64,000 nt of DNA from assembly GCA_016871755.1 (NCBI GenBank), contig VHCJ01000004.1, positions 162,909 to 226,908 of the forward strand, in the 5' to 3' direction. This document shows positions 8,801-18,179 of this stretch, piece by piece. Made by a program: the position numbers and the translations under genes. How positions within the stretch are numbered: position 1 is the stretch's first letter; every line of letters starts with the position of its first letter. The DNA comes from Verrucomicrobiota bacterium. Its GTDB lineage: Bacteria; Verrucomicrobiota; Verrucomicrobiia; Opitutales; Opitutaceae. Under the pieces are notes generated by a model, which was given only the letters and a program-made list of their open reading frames with translations, ran no database searches and was not told the origin of the DNA.

Positions 8801-10003
8801 TCAGCGCGGGCCTCCCGGCCGCCCGCGAAGCTCGCGCATCCAGTCGAGCAATTCGGTGGCGTGTGCGCTCCATCCGCGAGCCGGACGAGCAAGGGCCGCC
8901 TCCGCGAGCGCCTGTCGCCGGCCGGGCTGGGTCAGGAGGGTGCGCAAGGCGTCCGCCATAGAAGGCGCATCGACGTGTTCCAGCGTGAAGCATCCGCCGC
9001 CGCGGGCGGCCTCGCCCAGCGCGCCACGTCCCGAGCATACGCACGGTTTCCCGTACCCCACGCTTTCGAGCACAGGCAGGCCGAAGCCTTCCATCAGCGA
9101 GGGATAAACCGTGAACGCGCACTCATGGTAGGCCGCATTCAGCGCCCGCTCATCGAGGGGACCGTCATAGCGGAGCGCCCGCCCCCGTTGCTGCAGGCGA
9201 CGAATTTCCGTGAGCACCGTTTTGCCAGTCTCCGCCTGCGCGAACCCGACGAGCCGGAGCTCGAACGCCACCCCCTCCGCCCAAAGGACCTCGGCCGCCT
9301 CGAGGAGCGACCGGTGATTCTTGCGACCCTCGATGCTCCCCACGGAGAGGACCACGGGGACCCGCGTCGTCCGGGCAAGGACACGGTCGCGCGCGGGCGG
9401 ATCCGCCGCCAGGGGAATCGTCGCGACCGGGGGCGGAGTCGGGACGCGGAGCCAGCGCCACCAGTCGACCAGCGCATCGTGCGAGTCGCGGGACACGGCG
9501 GCGACGCCGTCGAACGCGAGCAGTTGTTGAAGGTAGAGCGGGAAGCGCGCCACCGTGTTCCGCGGCGAGAGCTCCGGCAGACGAAGGGCGATCGCGTCGT
9601 GGAACAGGGCCACCTTGGGCCCCTTCACCGCGGACAGCAAGCGAGGCAGAGCCTGTCCGACCGCCGCGGAAAAGATCTCAGGCACGATCAGCTGGGCGTC
9701 CGTCGGCAGCGCGGGCGGGGCCGCGCCCCGCAGGCGCTCGGACCAGCCGCGGAGACGAAGGCCGAGCGGCCACGATGCACCGCGGGCGCGTCCGGGATCG
9801 TCGTTGGCCAGCGCCGTCGTCTCACGCTCCCCGAGGACCCGCCAGCGTCGACCGAAGGGATCCCATGTGATCGCCTGCGTTCGCTCCGGTCCGGTCAGCC
9901 CCGACACCGCGCGGGTCAGGGAGCGACAGACCCGCTGCACGCCGGTCCGGGCCCGCGTGTGGCTGGTGTGGCTGAGGTCAACAAGCGTCAACGGGCTTTC
10001 CAC
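8801..10003 (-). CDS. GT4-family glycosyltransferase
   Basis: A 400-residue GT-B enzyme. It opens with LTLVDLSHTSHTRARTG. The donor half shows VLSVGSIEGRKNHRSLLEAAE, VYPSLMEGFGLPVLESVGYG and GCFTLE. The start is GTG 10003, chosen because AGGAG sits 8 bases upstream; a TTG at 9991 would overlap the upstream stop as TTGA. The open frame runs on to 10384 but there it overlaps the upstream glycosyltransferase and reads as noise. It lies 43 bases before the alpha-oxoamine synthase in the same leftward operon. Confidence 0.85.
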   Translation of the reverse strand: MESPLTLVDLSHTSHTRARTGVQRVCRSLTRAVSGLTGPERTQAITWDPFGRRWRVLGERETTALANDDPGRARGASWPLGLRLRGWSERLRGAAPPALPTDAQLIVPEIFSAAVGQALPRLLSAVKGPKVALFHDAIALRLPELSPRNTVARFPLYLQQLLAFDGVAAVSRDSHDALVDWWRWLRVPTPPPVATIPLAADPPARDRVLARTTRVPVVLSVGSIEGRKNHRSLLEAAEVLWAEGVAFELRLVGFAQAETGKTVLTEIRRLQQRGRALRYDGPLDERALNAAYHECAFTVYPSLMEGFGLPVLESVGYGKPCVCSGRGALGEAARGGGCFTLEHVDAPSMADALRTLLTQPGRRQALAEAALARPARGWSAHATELLDWMRELRGRPGGPR

Positions 10004-11610
10004 GGAATCTTCTCCTGCAGTGCCAGCGTCTCCAAGCGGCGCCGGTATAGCGTGCCGACGGCGAGGGGCGAGAAGCGTTCCTCGATCCGGCGCCGAGCCG
10101 CCGCTCCGATCTGTTCCCGCAGCGCGTGGTCCTCCACCACGCGACACATCTGGCGCGCGGCAGCGGCGAGGTCGGGTTCCGCCCACCGCTGGCCGCGGCG
10201 GTAGGGGCCGTGATCTTCCGTGAGTTCCACCTCCACCGCCGGCACGGGAAGGGCGGTGGACGCATCCGCGAATTCCGTGGTGGCGGACCAGTCCGTCGTG
10301 ATGACCGGCTTGCCCAGATACATGGCCTCGGCGACCGCCAGACCGAAACCCTCGGCGCGATGGAGGCTGACGTAGCAGTCGCACGCCGCCTGCAGCGCGG
10401 TCAGGTCCGTGCGATCCAAGGCCCGTGCGATGAGGTGTGAGGCGGGCAGGGTGGTCAGGCGGTCGCGGAGTTGCTCCAGCTCGTCGGGATTACCCTCGGC
10501 GGAGTGGACCTTGACCACCAGCCCGGCACCACGGTCGGCGAGGCCGCTCATGCGGAACGCCTCAATCGCCGCCTGCGGGTTCTTGCGGGCCGAATAGCTG
10601 TTCAGGTCGTAGAGGACGAGGAACAGGAATCCGTTGAGCGGCAGTCCCAGTCGGGAGCGGAGCGTGGCGGTGGGATCCTCTGGACGCGCGAATGCGACCG
10701 CGTGGGGCATGGTCAGCACGGGCAGGGGCGACTTGGCCGCGATCGCGCGCCGGGCGAACTCGCTGGGGCACCAGATCTCATCGAAGCAGCCGAAAGCGGG
10801 CAGCCACGCATCGGGGAACTCCGGCAACTCCCATGCCCAATATCCGATCAGGTAGCGTCCCGAACGGAAGGCCCTGCCGTGGTGGTGCTCAAGGTCGCGG
10901 CTCGCGGGAGGATCCACGTGGACGACCGTCACCGGGTGTTCGGGATCAGTCCGGAGACGGGAGGCAAGGGTCTGGTCGTGGCGGGGATTCTTGCACGGCA
11001 GACGCAGGTCGATGGGCGTCACGGCAAGGCCGGCCGCATCGGCCGCTCGCACCATGCACCGCGCGCTCTCGCCGATGCCGAGGTGCGCGGTGACGAAGCC
11101 CGCGACGTTCAAGCCGAAAGCCAATCGCTCGCGGACGAAGGAGCCATCGAGGCGGAGATCGCCCGGCGTGAAGTCGTAGAGGGTGCGCCCGGCGCCGTCC
11201 GCGATGCGGAGGAGACGGAGGCGTCGGTTGCGTTCCTGCCGTCGGTACGGCTGGAGGGCGGCAAGTCCGGTGACCCGGCCCAACCACGCGAGGGCATTCG
11301 GCCGAGTCACCCCGAGCAGAGTGAGGGACAGTTCCACCCCGTCCGCATGGTCGCGGGAGAGGGGGAGGGAGAGCGCCCAAGGTCCTGCGTTCCGGATCGC
11401 CAGCCGTCGGGCGTGCCCGGCGGCGCGGATGCGCAGGCCGAGGGAGGCGGGCGAGCCGTCACCGGCAAGGAGAGTGCCCTCGAGTTGCAGCGAGTCGACG
11501 CCGCGGAGCGGCGGGATGCGGATCGTGGCCGCTTCCCGCACCCACGCGCCGGGGCCCCCGTCAAAGAAGAGACCGGCCGAGCGGCGAGAGGGGCGGGCGG
11601 GGAGAAACAT
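9988..11610 (-). CDS. Glycosyltransferase with N-terminal beta-rich domain and C-terminal GT4 domain
   Basis: About 540 residues. The first 150 have no recognised glycosyltransferase motif and read as a beta-sandwich (LQLEGTLLAGDG, WALSLPLSRDHADGVELSL). After a RERLAFGLNVAGFVTAHLG segment a GT4 domain follows: LIGYWAWELPEFPDAW, YDLNSYSARKNPQAAIEAF, YVSLHRAEGFGLAVAEAM and GKPVITTDWSATTEF. This architecture is usual in multi-domain polysaccharide glycosyltransferases. ATG 11610 is preferred; the frame stays open to 11793 with low-quality sequence. Its stop overlaps the start region of the next gene by about 16 bases. Confidence 0.8.
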   Translation of the reverse strand: MFLPARPSRRSAGLFFDGGPGAWVREAATIRIPPLRGVDSLQLEGTLLAGDGSPASLGLRIRAAGHARRLAIRNAGPWALSLPLSRDHADGVELSLTLLGVTRPNALAWLGRVTGLAALQPYRRQERNRRLRLLRIADGAGRTLYDFTPGDLRLDGSFVRERLAFGLNVAGFVTAHLGIGESARCMVRAADAAGLAVTPIDLRLPCKNPRHDQTLASRLRTDPEHPVTVVHVDPPASRDLEHHHGRAFRSGRYLIGYWAWELPEFPDAWLPAFGCFDEIWCPSEFARRAIAAKSPLPVLTMPHAVAFARPEDPTATLRSRLGLPLNGFLFLVLYDLNSYSARKNPQAAIEAFRMSGLADRGAGLVVKVHSAEGNPDELEQLRDRLTTLPASHLIARALDRTDLTALQAACDCYVSLHRAEGFGLAVAEAMYLGKPVITTDWSATTEFADASTALPVPAVEVELTEDHGPYRRGQRWAEPDLAAAARQMCRVVEDHALREQIGAAARRRIEERFSPLAVGTLYRRRLETLALQEKIPWKAR

Positions 11611-11847
11611 GGTCCGGGAAATCGCGACGGGAAACTCGCCGACGCTGGTCGCCCGGTCGCCGCGTGGCAAAGCTTTCCGCCGATCGGAGCCCTCAGGCGA
11701 GGCCGTCCGAGTTTCCACCGCCGCCCTTCGCGCACGCGCGCCCGACCCCGGCGCATGTCGCCGCGGTCGACTGCCCATACGGGCGACCCGCACCCAAGGG
11801 CGCGGGCTCGGGCGGACGCGTCCCCGGAGGCGAATGCGCCCCCGGCA

Positions 11848-12855
11848 TCAGGGTGTGGACGGCGCGCGCTTCGCCCGACCTCGCCACACCAGCAGCGTGA
11901 GGCCGCCGACGAGGCTGCAGGCGAGGGTCGTGACCCACACAGCGGTCGCAAGGAGCAGAGCCGGCTCGCGGGTGGCCCCGGAGGCGGAGACGAGGCCCAG
12001 CGCTCCCAGCGTGGCGAGAAGCGTGCCCTCGCGGACGCCGTGCCCGCCGATGCTGATCGGAAGGACGGTCACAACATAGGCCGCCGCAGCCGCCACGCTG
12101 CACTCCAGGAACGGCAGGGGGAGTCCGACTGCCTTGGCGAGCAGCGAGATTGACACGAAGTCGACCCCCCAGATCACCACGCTCCAAAAGAGGGCCAGAC
12201 CATGGCGGAGCGGCTGCGTGAGGGTGCGTTCGCGGAGCATCGCGAGGATGGCGATGCGATCCCGACCGACGCGGCGCTGCAGAGGCTCGGGCCAGCGGTG
12301 AGCCGGCCAGGCGAGTCCAATGGACAGCGGGACGGCGAGGGCGGCGATGCCAAGGAGTGCAAGCGCGGAGAGCGACTCGACGCCGCGGTCCCGAGCCGGG
12401 TCCGGTCCAAGCGCCACGAGGAAACCCGCACAGAGCCCGAACAGGACGAGCAAACCCATGACGCGATCCATCGCGAGGCTGCCGAGCGCGGCGGCCTTGT
12501 GGTGGGGAAAGTCGCGAACCGCGTAGAACGCACGCGCCGCATCGCCTCCGACCCCGCCGATGAGCAGCGAATTGTAGAAGCCGCCGATCCACGAGACCGC
12601 TTGGGTCCAACCGTGGCGGGCCTCCAGCCCCTGCGCGCGAAGCAAGAGGTGCCAGCGCAGTCCGTGGAGTGGATAGGCAATGGCGGCGAAGAGCACGCCC
12701 GCGATCGCCAGGTCCCAACGCACCGGGGCCGGCAGGCGGGAGAGTTCACGCCAGTCAATCAGCACAAGGAAGAGCACCACCAGACCCGCGGAAAAGACGG
12801 TGCGCAGGGCGCGACCCAGCGGGCCGTTGAGGAAAGTGAGCAAGGGACGGAACAC
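11848..12855 (-). CDS. LPG-synthase-type / UPF0104 integral membrane protein
   Basis: A 335-residue polytopic inner-membrane protein with about eight hydrophobic segments. Family markers are GGFYNSLLIGGVGGDAARAF, a short LAMDRVMGLLVLF helix and VLPISIGGHGVREGTL, which match the lysylphosphatidylglycerol synthase transmembrane domain family (YbhN/AglD-like). Such proteins, without the aminoacyl-transferase domain, often accompany glycosyltransferase clusters and are thought to help move or protect lipid intermediates. The start codon is GTG 12855. First gene of the leftward operon, with a 237-base gap before the next gene. Confidence 0.8.
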   Translation of the reverse strand: MFRPLLTFLNGPLGRALRTVFSAGLVVLFLVLIDWRELSRLPAPVRWDLAIAGVLFAAIAYPLHGLRWHLLLRAQGLEARHGWTQAVSWIGGFYNSLLIGGVGGDAARAFYAVRDFPHHKAAALGSLAMDRVMGLLVLFGLCAGFLVALGPDPARDRGVESLSALALLGIAALAVPLSIGLAWPAHRWPEPLQRRVGRDRIAILAMLRERTLTQPLRHGLALFWSVVIWGVDFVSISLLAKAVGLPLPFLECSVAAAAAYVVTVLPISIGGHGVREGTLLATLGALGLVSASGATREPALLLATAVWVTTLACSLVGGLTLLVWRGRAKRAPSTP

Positions 12856-12956
12856 GTTCGGGACGGAGGCCGCTTCGAGTCAGGATGCAGTGGTCCCGAA
12901 CGTGCCGGCAATGGTTAATCTTGCCGTCACGGCGGGGGCGCGGGCATCGTCGCCGG

Positions 12957-13703
12957 ATGCAGATCGAGGAGTACCGGCGCTTGGCGGAGGTCGAAGACCG
13001 CCATTGTTATTTCCGTTCGCTGCATGCGCACGTGGCGCGGGAATTGCGGAGCCGTCACGCGGTCGACGCCGACGTGGAGGCCATTGATGCCGGTTGCGGG
13101 ACGGGTGGCTTCATCGGTCGGATGAAGCGGACGCTCCCGTCGTGGCACTGGTCGGGCATCGATTTCATGCCGCTCGCCTGTGAACTCGCTCGCCGACGCG
13201 TTCCGCAAGCGACGATCCGGGAGGCTTCCGTCACGGAACTTCCGTTTGCCGATGCCTCCTTCGCGGTGGTCACGGCGCTGGATGTAATCACGCAGGTCCC
13301 GTATCCCGGAGCAGCGGCTCAAGCTTTTGCTGAACTCCGCCGCGTGCTCAAACCGGGCGGTACCGTGGTGATCAACGCCGCGGCCTACCGTTGGCTCTGG
13401 TCCTACCACGACGAGGCCTGCCAGACGCAGCACCGCTTCGCGGCCGCGGAACTGCTGGAACTGGCGCGGGTGGCCGGTCTGGTCCCGGTGCGGCTTACCC
13501 ACTGGAACGCGCTGACGCTCCCGCTGGTCGTGGTCCGGCGGAAGCTTCTCGCCCGGCCGGCCTCGGGGAGCGACGTGCAACCGCTCCCGTGGGTGCTCGA
13601 TCGAGCCGTGGGAGCCGTGATGGCGCTGGAGCATGCTTGGCTTCGACTTGGCGGCAACTGGCGCTGGGGATCATCGCTGCTCTTGGTGGCCACGCGTCCC
13701 TGA
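12957..13703 (+). CDS. SAM-dependent class I methyltransferase
   Basis: A 248-residue Rossmann methyltransferase. Motif I is EAIDAGCGTGGFIGRM, an acidic end of strand 2 follows (IDFMP), then ALDVITQVPYPG and the post-motif III KPGGTVVINAAAYRWL. The later HDEACQTQHRF sequence resembles Methyltransf_11 enzymes found in polysaccharide clusters. ATG 12957 is chosen over 12885, which adds an Arg-rich stretch. Transcribed divergently from the membrane protein gene, 101 bases away. Probably decorates a glycan or lipid; the target is unknown. Confidence 0.75.
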   Translation: MQIEEYRRLAEVEDRHCYFRSLHAHVARELRSRHAVDADVEAIDAGCGTGGFIGRMKRTLPSWHWSGIDFMPLACELARRRVPQATIREASVTELPFADASFAVVTALDVITQVPYPGAAAQAFAELRRVLKPGGTVVINAAAYRWLWSYHDEACQTQHRFAAAELLELARVAGLVPVRLTHWNALTLPLVVVRRKLLARPASGSDVQPLPWVLDRAVGAVMALEHAWLRLGGNWRWGSSLLLVATRP

Positions 13704-13975
13704 GCGGTTCCCGAGGCAGGTTGGCGTGTCGCGGGCTGACTGCGGCAGTCGCATGCGGCGCGGATGCTTGGGCACAAACGATGTCCGCGCGGGTCGCGGG
13801 GCTGCCCGCGCTTCGGGTCCGCGGGGGCAACTGCGGAGGTCACGGCCGATGGACGAGGGGACAGCGAAGGACGCTGCAGACGGCGATCATCCGACTCGGT
13901 CAGAGGGTCTTCCGACGCGGCAGTTTCCGCTTTCATCGGCCCGGCGGATCGGGCACGTTCAACGAGGACCCCTCC

Positions 13976-16180
13976 ATGACTTTTTTCGCGGCCGCGTTTG
14001 CGCTCGTCCTCAGCGTGCTCTTGTGGGGCCTCGGATTCGCTTGGCTGGCGACGCCGCGGCGCTGGCGGATGCTTTGGCCCTTGTTCATCGCTCCCTGCGG
14101 CGTGGCCCTGCAGATGGGCGTGGTTTGGGTCGGCGTCCACACGCCACTGGCGGGAACCGACGCCTATGCGCCGGCGGCGTGGTCCGTGCCGCTGCTCCTC
14201 CTCGCGCTGGCGGTGTGGCGCGGCGGGCGCGCGGGCTGGACGTCACTCCGGCGGTACTCCGGTGTCGCGGCCGTGATGCTGGCCACGCTGCTGCTTCTGG
14301 CGGACGCGATGTCGTCGGCGTCACGACGATTGACCTCCTTCTCGCTGGGAAGCTGCGATGCGGCCGACTATGCGGCGGGTGCGCGGGTGCTGAAGGAGTT
14401 CGCCGCCAGTGATCGGGGCGGATTCCTCGGGCTGACCGAGGTGGTGCGAATCATGTCGGTCGACAACTTTGTCGACTATTGGATCCGGCTCAATCACTTC
14501 GCTCCCTCCGCCCTCGCGGCGTTGAGCGGATCGTTACTCGGCTACGAGCCGTACCAGATCATTTCCCTGCTCGGCGGCGTGCTCCTGGTGCTCGGCGTCC
14601 CGATGGCATTCCTGATGGCGCGATCGGCTCTCCGCATGCGTCAGGCCGGCGCGCTCGCCGTCGCCGGGGTGTACGGCTTCTCTCCGCTTTTGTGGTATGC
14701 CGTCGCGCACGTCGCGCTGAGTCAACTGGTGGCGGCGATCGCGCTCGCGCTCATCACCTGGAGCGGCGTGATGTTGTGGCGAGGGACGGTCGGTTGGAGG
14801 CGCGCGGTGATGTTCGCACCCCTTTTGGCGACCGGCTACGCTCTGGTGCTCGGGGCCTACAACTTCATGATCGTGTTCTGCCTCCTGCCGGTGGCGGCCT
14901 ATGCGGTCGGTTGGACGATCTGGTCCGGGCGCTATGCGCGCATCCTGCGCTGGTTTGCCGCGATGGCGGCGCCGCTCGCGCTCGCGGCCGCACTCATGCC
15001 CGAGCGCGTCGCCGGTCTCGTTGAGCGCTTCCTGCTGTTGCGGCAGTACGACTTTGGCTGGAGGATCCCGGCACTCTCGCCGGAAGGCTGGATGGGCATG
15101 GTGGGCGGAGTGCTCCTGCAGGGCTATGCGCCGTGGGTCCGCTGGACCCTTTCCGTGTTCGTGGTGCTGGCTTTCCTTCTCGCGGTGGTGGCGGCGTTTC
15201 GGCGTCGGCGGGATACGGGCTTCCTCGCGCTCTGCCTCACGGTCCCGGTTCTCGCCGGTTACGTGATCCTGCTGCTGCAGGCGCGGAGCCAGGGAACCAA
15301 CGCCAGCTACGATGCCTACAAGCTCCTCGCGGCCTTTTACCCCGTAGTGCTGCCCGGCCTCGGGCTCGCGTTGGCGACGCTCACGCCAAAGGTCTCGCTT
15401 CGGTCGGGGCTTCTCGCCGTCTTCGCTCTGGGTCTCCTCGGTGCGAACGTCGTCGGCTCTTGGCGCTTTGCCGAGCGACTCCGCAATCCTCCCTACCTCG
15501 TGGATCGCGGCCTCGCGGCCCTTCAGTTGGTGGAGCAGCGGCCTGAGGTCACCTCGATCAATCTTCGCATCAATGACTTCTGGATGCGGTTCTGGGCCCA
15601 CTCGTTTCTCCTCCGCAAACCTCACTACTTTCCCTCCCACACCTACGAAGCGCGGTTGAACACGGAATTGCGCGGAGAGTGGGACCTGATCGGTGGGCTG
15701 ATCACCATCACCCTTCCGCCGGGCGAAGTTCCCGTGCCTTCCGAACGGCCGTTTTCCCTCATCCCGCAGCAAAGCGACTTCGCCATCCGGGCGCGGATCG
15801 GCGAGGGCTGGTACGAGCGGGAGCAGATTCCGCGCGCCAACACCCGCTGGCGCTGGACCACGGGAGACGCGGAACTCGTGATCGATAATCTACAATCCCG
15901 GCCGCTCGACATCGGCTTCCGGTTCCAAGCTCGCAGCCTCGTTTCGCGTGAACTCGAAGTGTGGGTCGACGGCCGGCGGCGTCGGACGGCGCAAATCGGC
16001 ACCGACTTGGCCTGGATCGAGGTCCCCTCGGTGCGGATCGCGCCCGGAACGACCACCGTGGAACTGCGTTCCCCCACGGCGCCGACCTTCGCCGGACCGA
16101 ACGACCGGCGCCCGCTCGGCTTCGCCGCCTATGGGATCGAGGTGAAAGTCTTGCGTGACCCCGATCCGGGGGGCGAATAA
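13976..16180 (+). CDS. Large multi-pass membrane protein with C-terminal soluble beta domain
   Basis: A 734-residue protein I cannot assign firmly. Residues 1-500 hold about 11-12 membrane helices. Between the third and fourth lies a loop with SCDAADYAAGARVL and IRLNHFAPSALAALSG, a layout like GT-C transferases or O-antigen-type membrane proteins. Residues from about 510 are soluble: a RINDFWMRFWAHSFLL segment and, after residue 620, a beta-sandwich-like end (ELVIDNLQSRPLDIGF, ELEVWVDGRRRR). ATG 13976 follows GAGG at about 8 bases; the open frame to 13391 overlaps the methyltransferase gene. Its stop overlaps the epimerase start (TAATG), so it belongs with the glycan genes. Confidence 0.7.
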   Translation: MTFFAAAFALVLSVLLWGLGFAWLATPRRWRMLWPLFIAPCGVALQMGVVWVGVHTPLAGTDAYAPAAWSVPLLLLALAVWRGGRAGWTSLRRYSGVAAVMLATLLLLADAMSSASRRLTSFSLGSCDAADYAAGARVLKEFAASDRGGFLGLTEVVRIMSVDNFVDYWIRLNHFAPSALAALSGSLLGYEPYQIISLLGGVLLVLGVPMAFLMARSALRMRQAGALAVAGVYGFSPLLWYAVAHVALSQLVAAIALALITWSGVMLWRGTVGWRRAVMFAPLLATGYALVLGAYNFMIVFCLLPVAAYAVGWTIWSGRYARILRWFAAMAAPLALAAALMPERVAGLVERFLLLRQYDFGWRIPALSPEGWMGMVGGVLLQGYAPWVRWTLSVFVVLAFLLAVVAAFRRRRDTGFLALCLTVPVLAGYVILLLQARSQGTNASYDAYKLLAAFYPVVLPGLGLALATLTPKVSLRSGLLAVFALGLLGANVVGSWRFAERLRNPPYLVDRGLAALQLVEQRPEVTSINLRINDFWMRFWAHSFLLRKPHYFPSHTYEARLNTELRGEWDLIGGLITITLPPGEVPVPSERPFSLIPQQSDFAIRARIGEGWYEREQIPRANTRWRWTTGDAELVIDNLQSRPLDIGFRFQARSLVSRELEVWVDGRRRRTAQIGTDLAWIEVPSVRIAPGTTTVELRSPTAPTFAGPNDRRPLGFAAYGIEVKVLRDPDPGGE

Positions 16181-17205
16181 TGAGGTCCATGCCGCCAGCG
16201 AAGCCGAGCCACTCCGCCGCAGTCGATCGCGCCTTCCGGGGGCGGCATGCGCTCATCACGGGCGGTTTGGGCTTTATTGGGTCGAACCTTGCCCGGCGAT
16301 TGGTGCGGGCGGGCGCCAAGGTCACGGTGGTGGATTCCCTCATCCCGGAGTACGGGGGCAATCTGCGGAATCTCGCCGGACTCGAACGCCACGTCCAGGT
16401 CAACGTGTCGGATGTCCGGGACCGTCACTCCCTGCCGGTGTTCGTGCGGGGCAAGGATTACCTTTTCAACTTGGCCGGGCAGACGAGTCACATGGACTCG
16501 ATGGTGGACCCGGAGACGGACCTTGAGATCAATGCCCGGGCCCAATTATCCATCCTCGAGGCCTGTCGTCGGCACGCTCCCGGCATCCGCGTTGTGTTTG
16601 CGAGCACCCGGCAGCTGTATGGCCGGCCGGACTTTCTACCCGTGACGGAGGAGCATCCGCTGCGTCCGGTTGACGTCAACGGCATCAACAAGCTCGCCGG
16701 CGAGCAGTATCACCTCCTGTACCATCACGTGCACGGGATCCGGAGCACCGTGCTCCGTCTCACCAACACGATCGGGCCGCGGATGCGCATCAAGGATGCG
16801 CGGCAGACCTTCCTCGGCGTGTGGATCCGGGCGTTGCTGGAGGACCGGCCGCTGGAGGTCTGGGGTGGCGAGCAACTCCGCGACTTCACCTACGTGGATG
16901 ATTGCGTGGATGCGCTCCTGCGGGCCGGCGCGGCCGAGTCGGCGGCCGGGGAGGTTTTCAACCTCGGCGGACCGCCGCCGGTGTCGCTGCGGGAACTGGC
17001 GGCGATGCTGGTTGAGGTGAACGGGGGCGGTCGATTCGAGATTCGGGCGTTCCCCGCGGAGCGCCGGAAGATTGACATTGGCGGCTTCCATGCCGACTGG
17101 GGGAAGATCGAGCGGGTGCTGGGTTGGCGGCCGAGGACGAGCCTCCGCGTGGCGCTCCGGCGGACGCTTGCGTATTACCGGCGCGAGCGGGCACACTACC
17201 TTTGA
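16180..17205 (+). CDS. NAD-dependent epimerase/dehydratase (extended SDR)
   Basis: A 341-residue nucleotide-sugar SDR. The Rossmann motif is GGLGFIGSNL, with VVDSLIPEYGGN after it. The active-site region reads STRQLYG and then VNGINKLAGEQYH, where the usual YxxxK has Asn167 in place of Tyr and keeps Lys171. I recall other nucleotide-sugar SDRs with the same DVNGINK sequence, so it is probably a subfamily trait rather than damage. LRLTNTIGPRMRIKDARQTF and YVDDCVDALL are also family-typical. It is translationally coupled to the membrane protein upstream (TAATG). Role: making or epimerising an NDP-sugar for this locus; the sugar is unknown. Confidence 0.8.
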   Translation: MRSMPPAKPSHSAAVDRAFRGRHALITGGLGFIGSNLARRLVRAGAKVTVVDSLIPEYGGNLRNLAGLERHVQVNVSDVRDRHSLPVFVRGKDYLFNLAGQTSHMDSMVDPETDLEINARAQLSILEACRRHAPGIRVVFASTRQLYGRPDFLPVTEEHPLRPVDVNGINKLAGEQYHLLYHHVHGIRSTVLRLTNTIGPRMRIKDARQTFLGVWIRALLEDRPLEVWGGEQLRDFTYVDDCVDALLRAGAAESAAGEVFNLGGPPPVSLRELAAMLVEVNGGGRFEIRAFPAERRKIDIGGFHADWGKIERVLGWRPRTSLRVALRRTLAYYRRERAHYL

Positions 17206-17212
17206 ACCGGCG

Positions 17213-18151
17213 ATGACTGAGTGCGCCCTGAGTTTCGTCATTCCGCTCTACAACAGCGCCGAAACGATCGGACCGCTGGTGCGGGCGATCGCGTCTCTGA
17301 ACGTGCCGGGCGGCCACGAGATCATTCTGGTGAATGACGGCAGCCGGGATGCGACCACGGAAATCTGCCGGCAACTGCTTCGGGAACTCGCCGTGCCGGT
17401 GCTTCTGGTCGAGCACGCCCGCAACTATGGCGAGCACAACGCCGTTCTCACCGGCTGGCGGCACGCCCGCGGTGCCCACATCGTCAATCTGGACGACGAT
17501 GGCCAGAACCCCCCTGAGGAAGCGCTCCGCCTCTGGCGGAAAGCGGTGGACGACGGCTTGGACGTCGTCTTCGGCGACTACGCGGACAAACGGCATGCGC
17601 TCTGGCGCAATTGGGGCAGTGCCTTCACGAACCGGCTCACGGACTGGGCGCTGGACAAGCCCCGCGGGCTTTACCTCTCGAGTTTCCGGTGCGTCAGCGC
17701 GTTCGCGGCCCGGGCGGTCGCGGCGAATCACGGACCGTTTCCCTACTTGGACGGCCTTCTCCTGCAGGTCACGCAGCGCGTCGGTTCGCTGCCCGTGGAG
17801 CATCGCGACCGGCAATCCGGACGCAGCGGCTACACGCTCCGCCGACTGTTCCGACTCTGGCTCAGCACGCTGGTCAATTTCTCGGTCCTGCCTCTCCGGA
17901 TCGCGACCCTGATGGGGCTCTTGCTGGCGGCGGCGGGCTTCGTGGCGCTCGCCGTGGTGCTTTCGTGGTGGTGGCGCGGGACTGGACCGGCCTTCGGCTG
18001 GGGATCGCTCATGGGGGCGTTCCTCGTCTTCTCGGGCGTGCAGATGGTGATGCTCGGCGTGATCGGTGAGTACCTCGGCCGCATGTTCATCACCGTCAAC
18101 CAGCGGCCCCAGGCGCTGGTGCGGGAAGTGATCCGCGGAGGCGCCAGCTGA
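17213..18151 (+). CDS. GT2 polyprenyl-phosphate-type glycosyltransferase
   Basis: A 312-residue GT-A enzyme of the DPM1/GtrB/ArnC group. The nucleotide site is IILVNDGSRDAT, the metal site is LDDDGQNPPEEA, and YRDRQ-type substrate residues appear as EHRDRQSGRSGYTL. Two C-terminal transmembrane helices (about 232-256 and 266-290) end in VIGEYLGRMFITV, which is highly conserved in this group. The enzyme is expected to load a sugar onto undecaprenyl phosphate at the inner membrane for use by a GT-C enzyme, and the large membrane protein just upstream is a plausible user. ATG 17213 lies 8 bases after the epimerase stop. Confidence 0.85.
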   Translation: MTECALSFVIPLYNSAETIGPLVRAIASLNVPGGHEIILVNDGSRDATTEICRQLLRELAVPVLLVEHARNYGEHNAVLTGWRHARGAHIVNLDDDGQNPPEEALRLWRKAVDDGLDVVFGDYADKRHALWRNWGSAFTNRLTDWALDKPRGLYLSSFRCVSAFAARAVAANHGPFPYLDGLLLQVTQRVGSLPVEHRDRQSGRSGYTLRRLFRLWLSTLVNFSVLPLRIATLMGLLLAAAGFVALAVVLSWWWRGTGPAFGWGSLMGAFLVFSGVQMVMLGVIGEYLGRMFITVNQRPQALVREVIRGGAS

Positions 18152-18179
18152 GCCGCCGGTCCGCGCGGCGCCCTGACGC

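Noticed and set aside
10471..12153. 560-codon plus-strand open frame
   Set aside because: Antisense to the two-domain glycosyltransferase and the LPG-synthase-type gene.
13704..13975. Upstream extension of the large membrane protein into the methyltransferase gene
   Set aside because: The frame is open to 13391 but its translation is Arg/Gly-rich and overlaps the methyltransferase; ATG 13976 starts a proper membrane helix.
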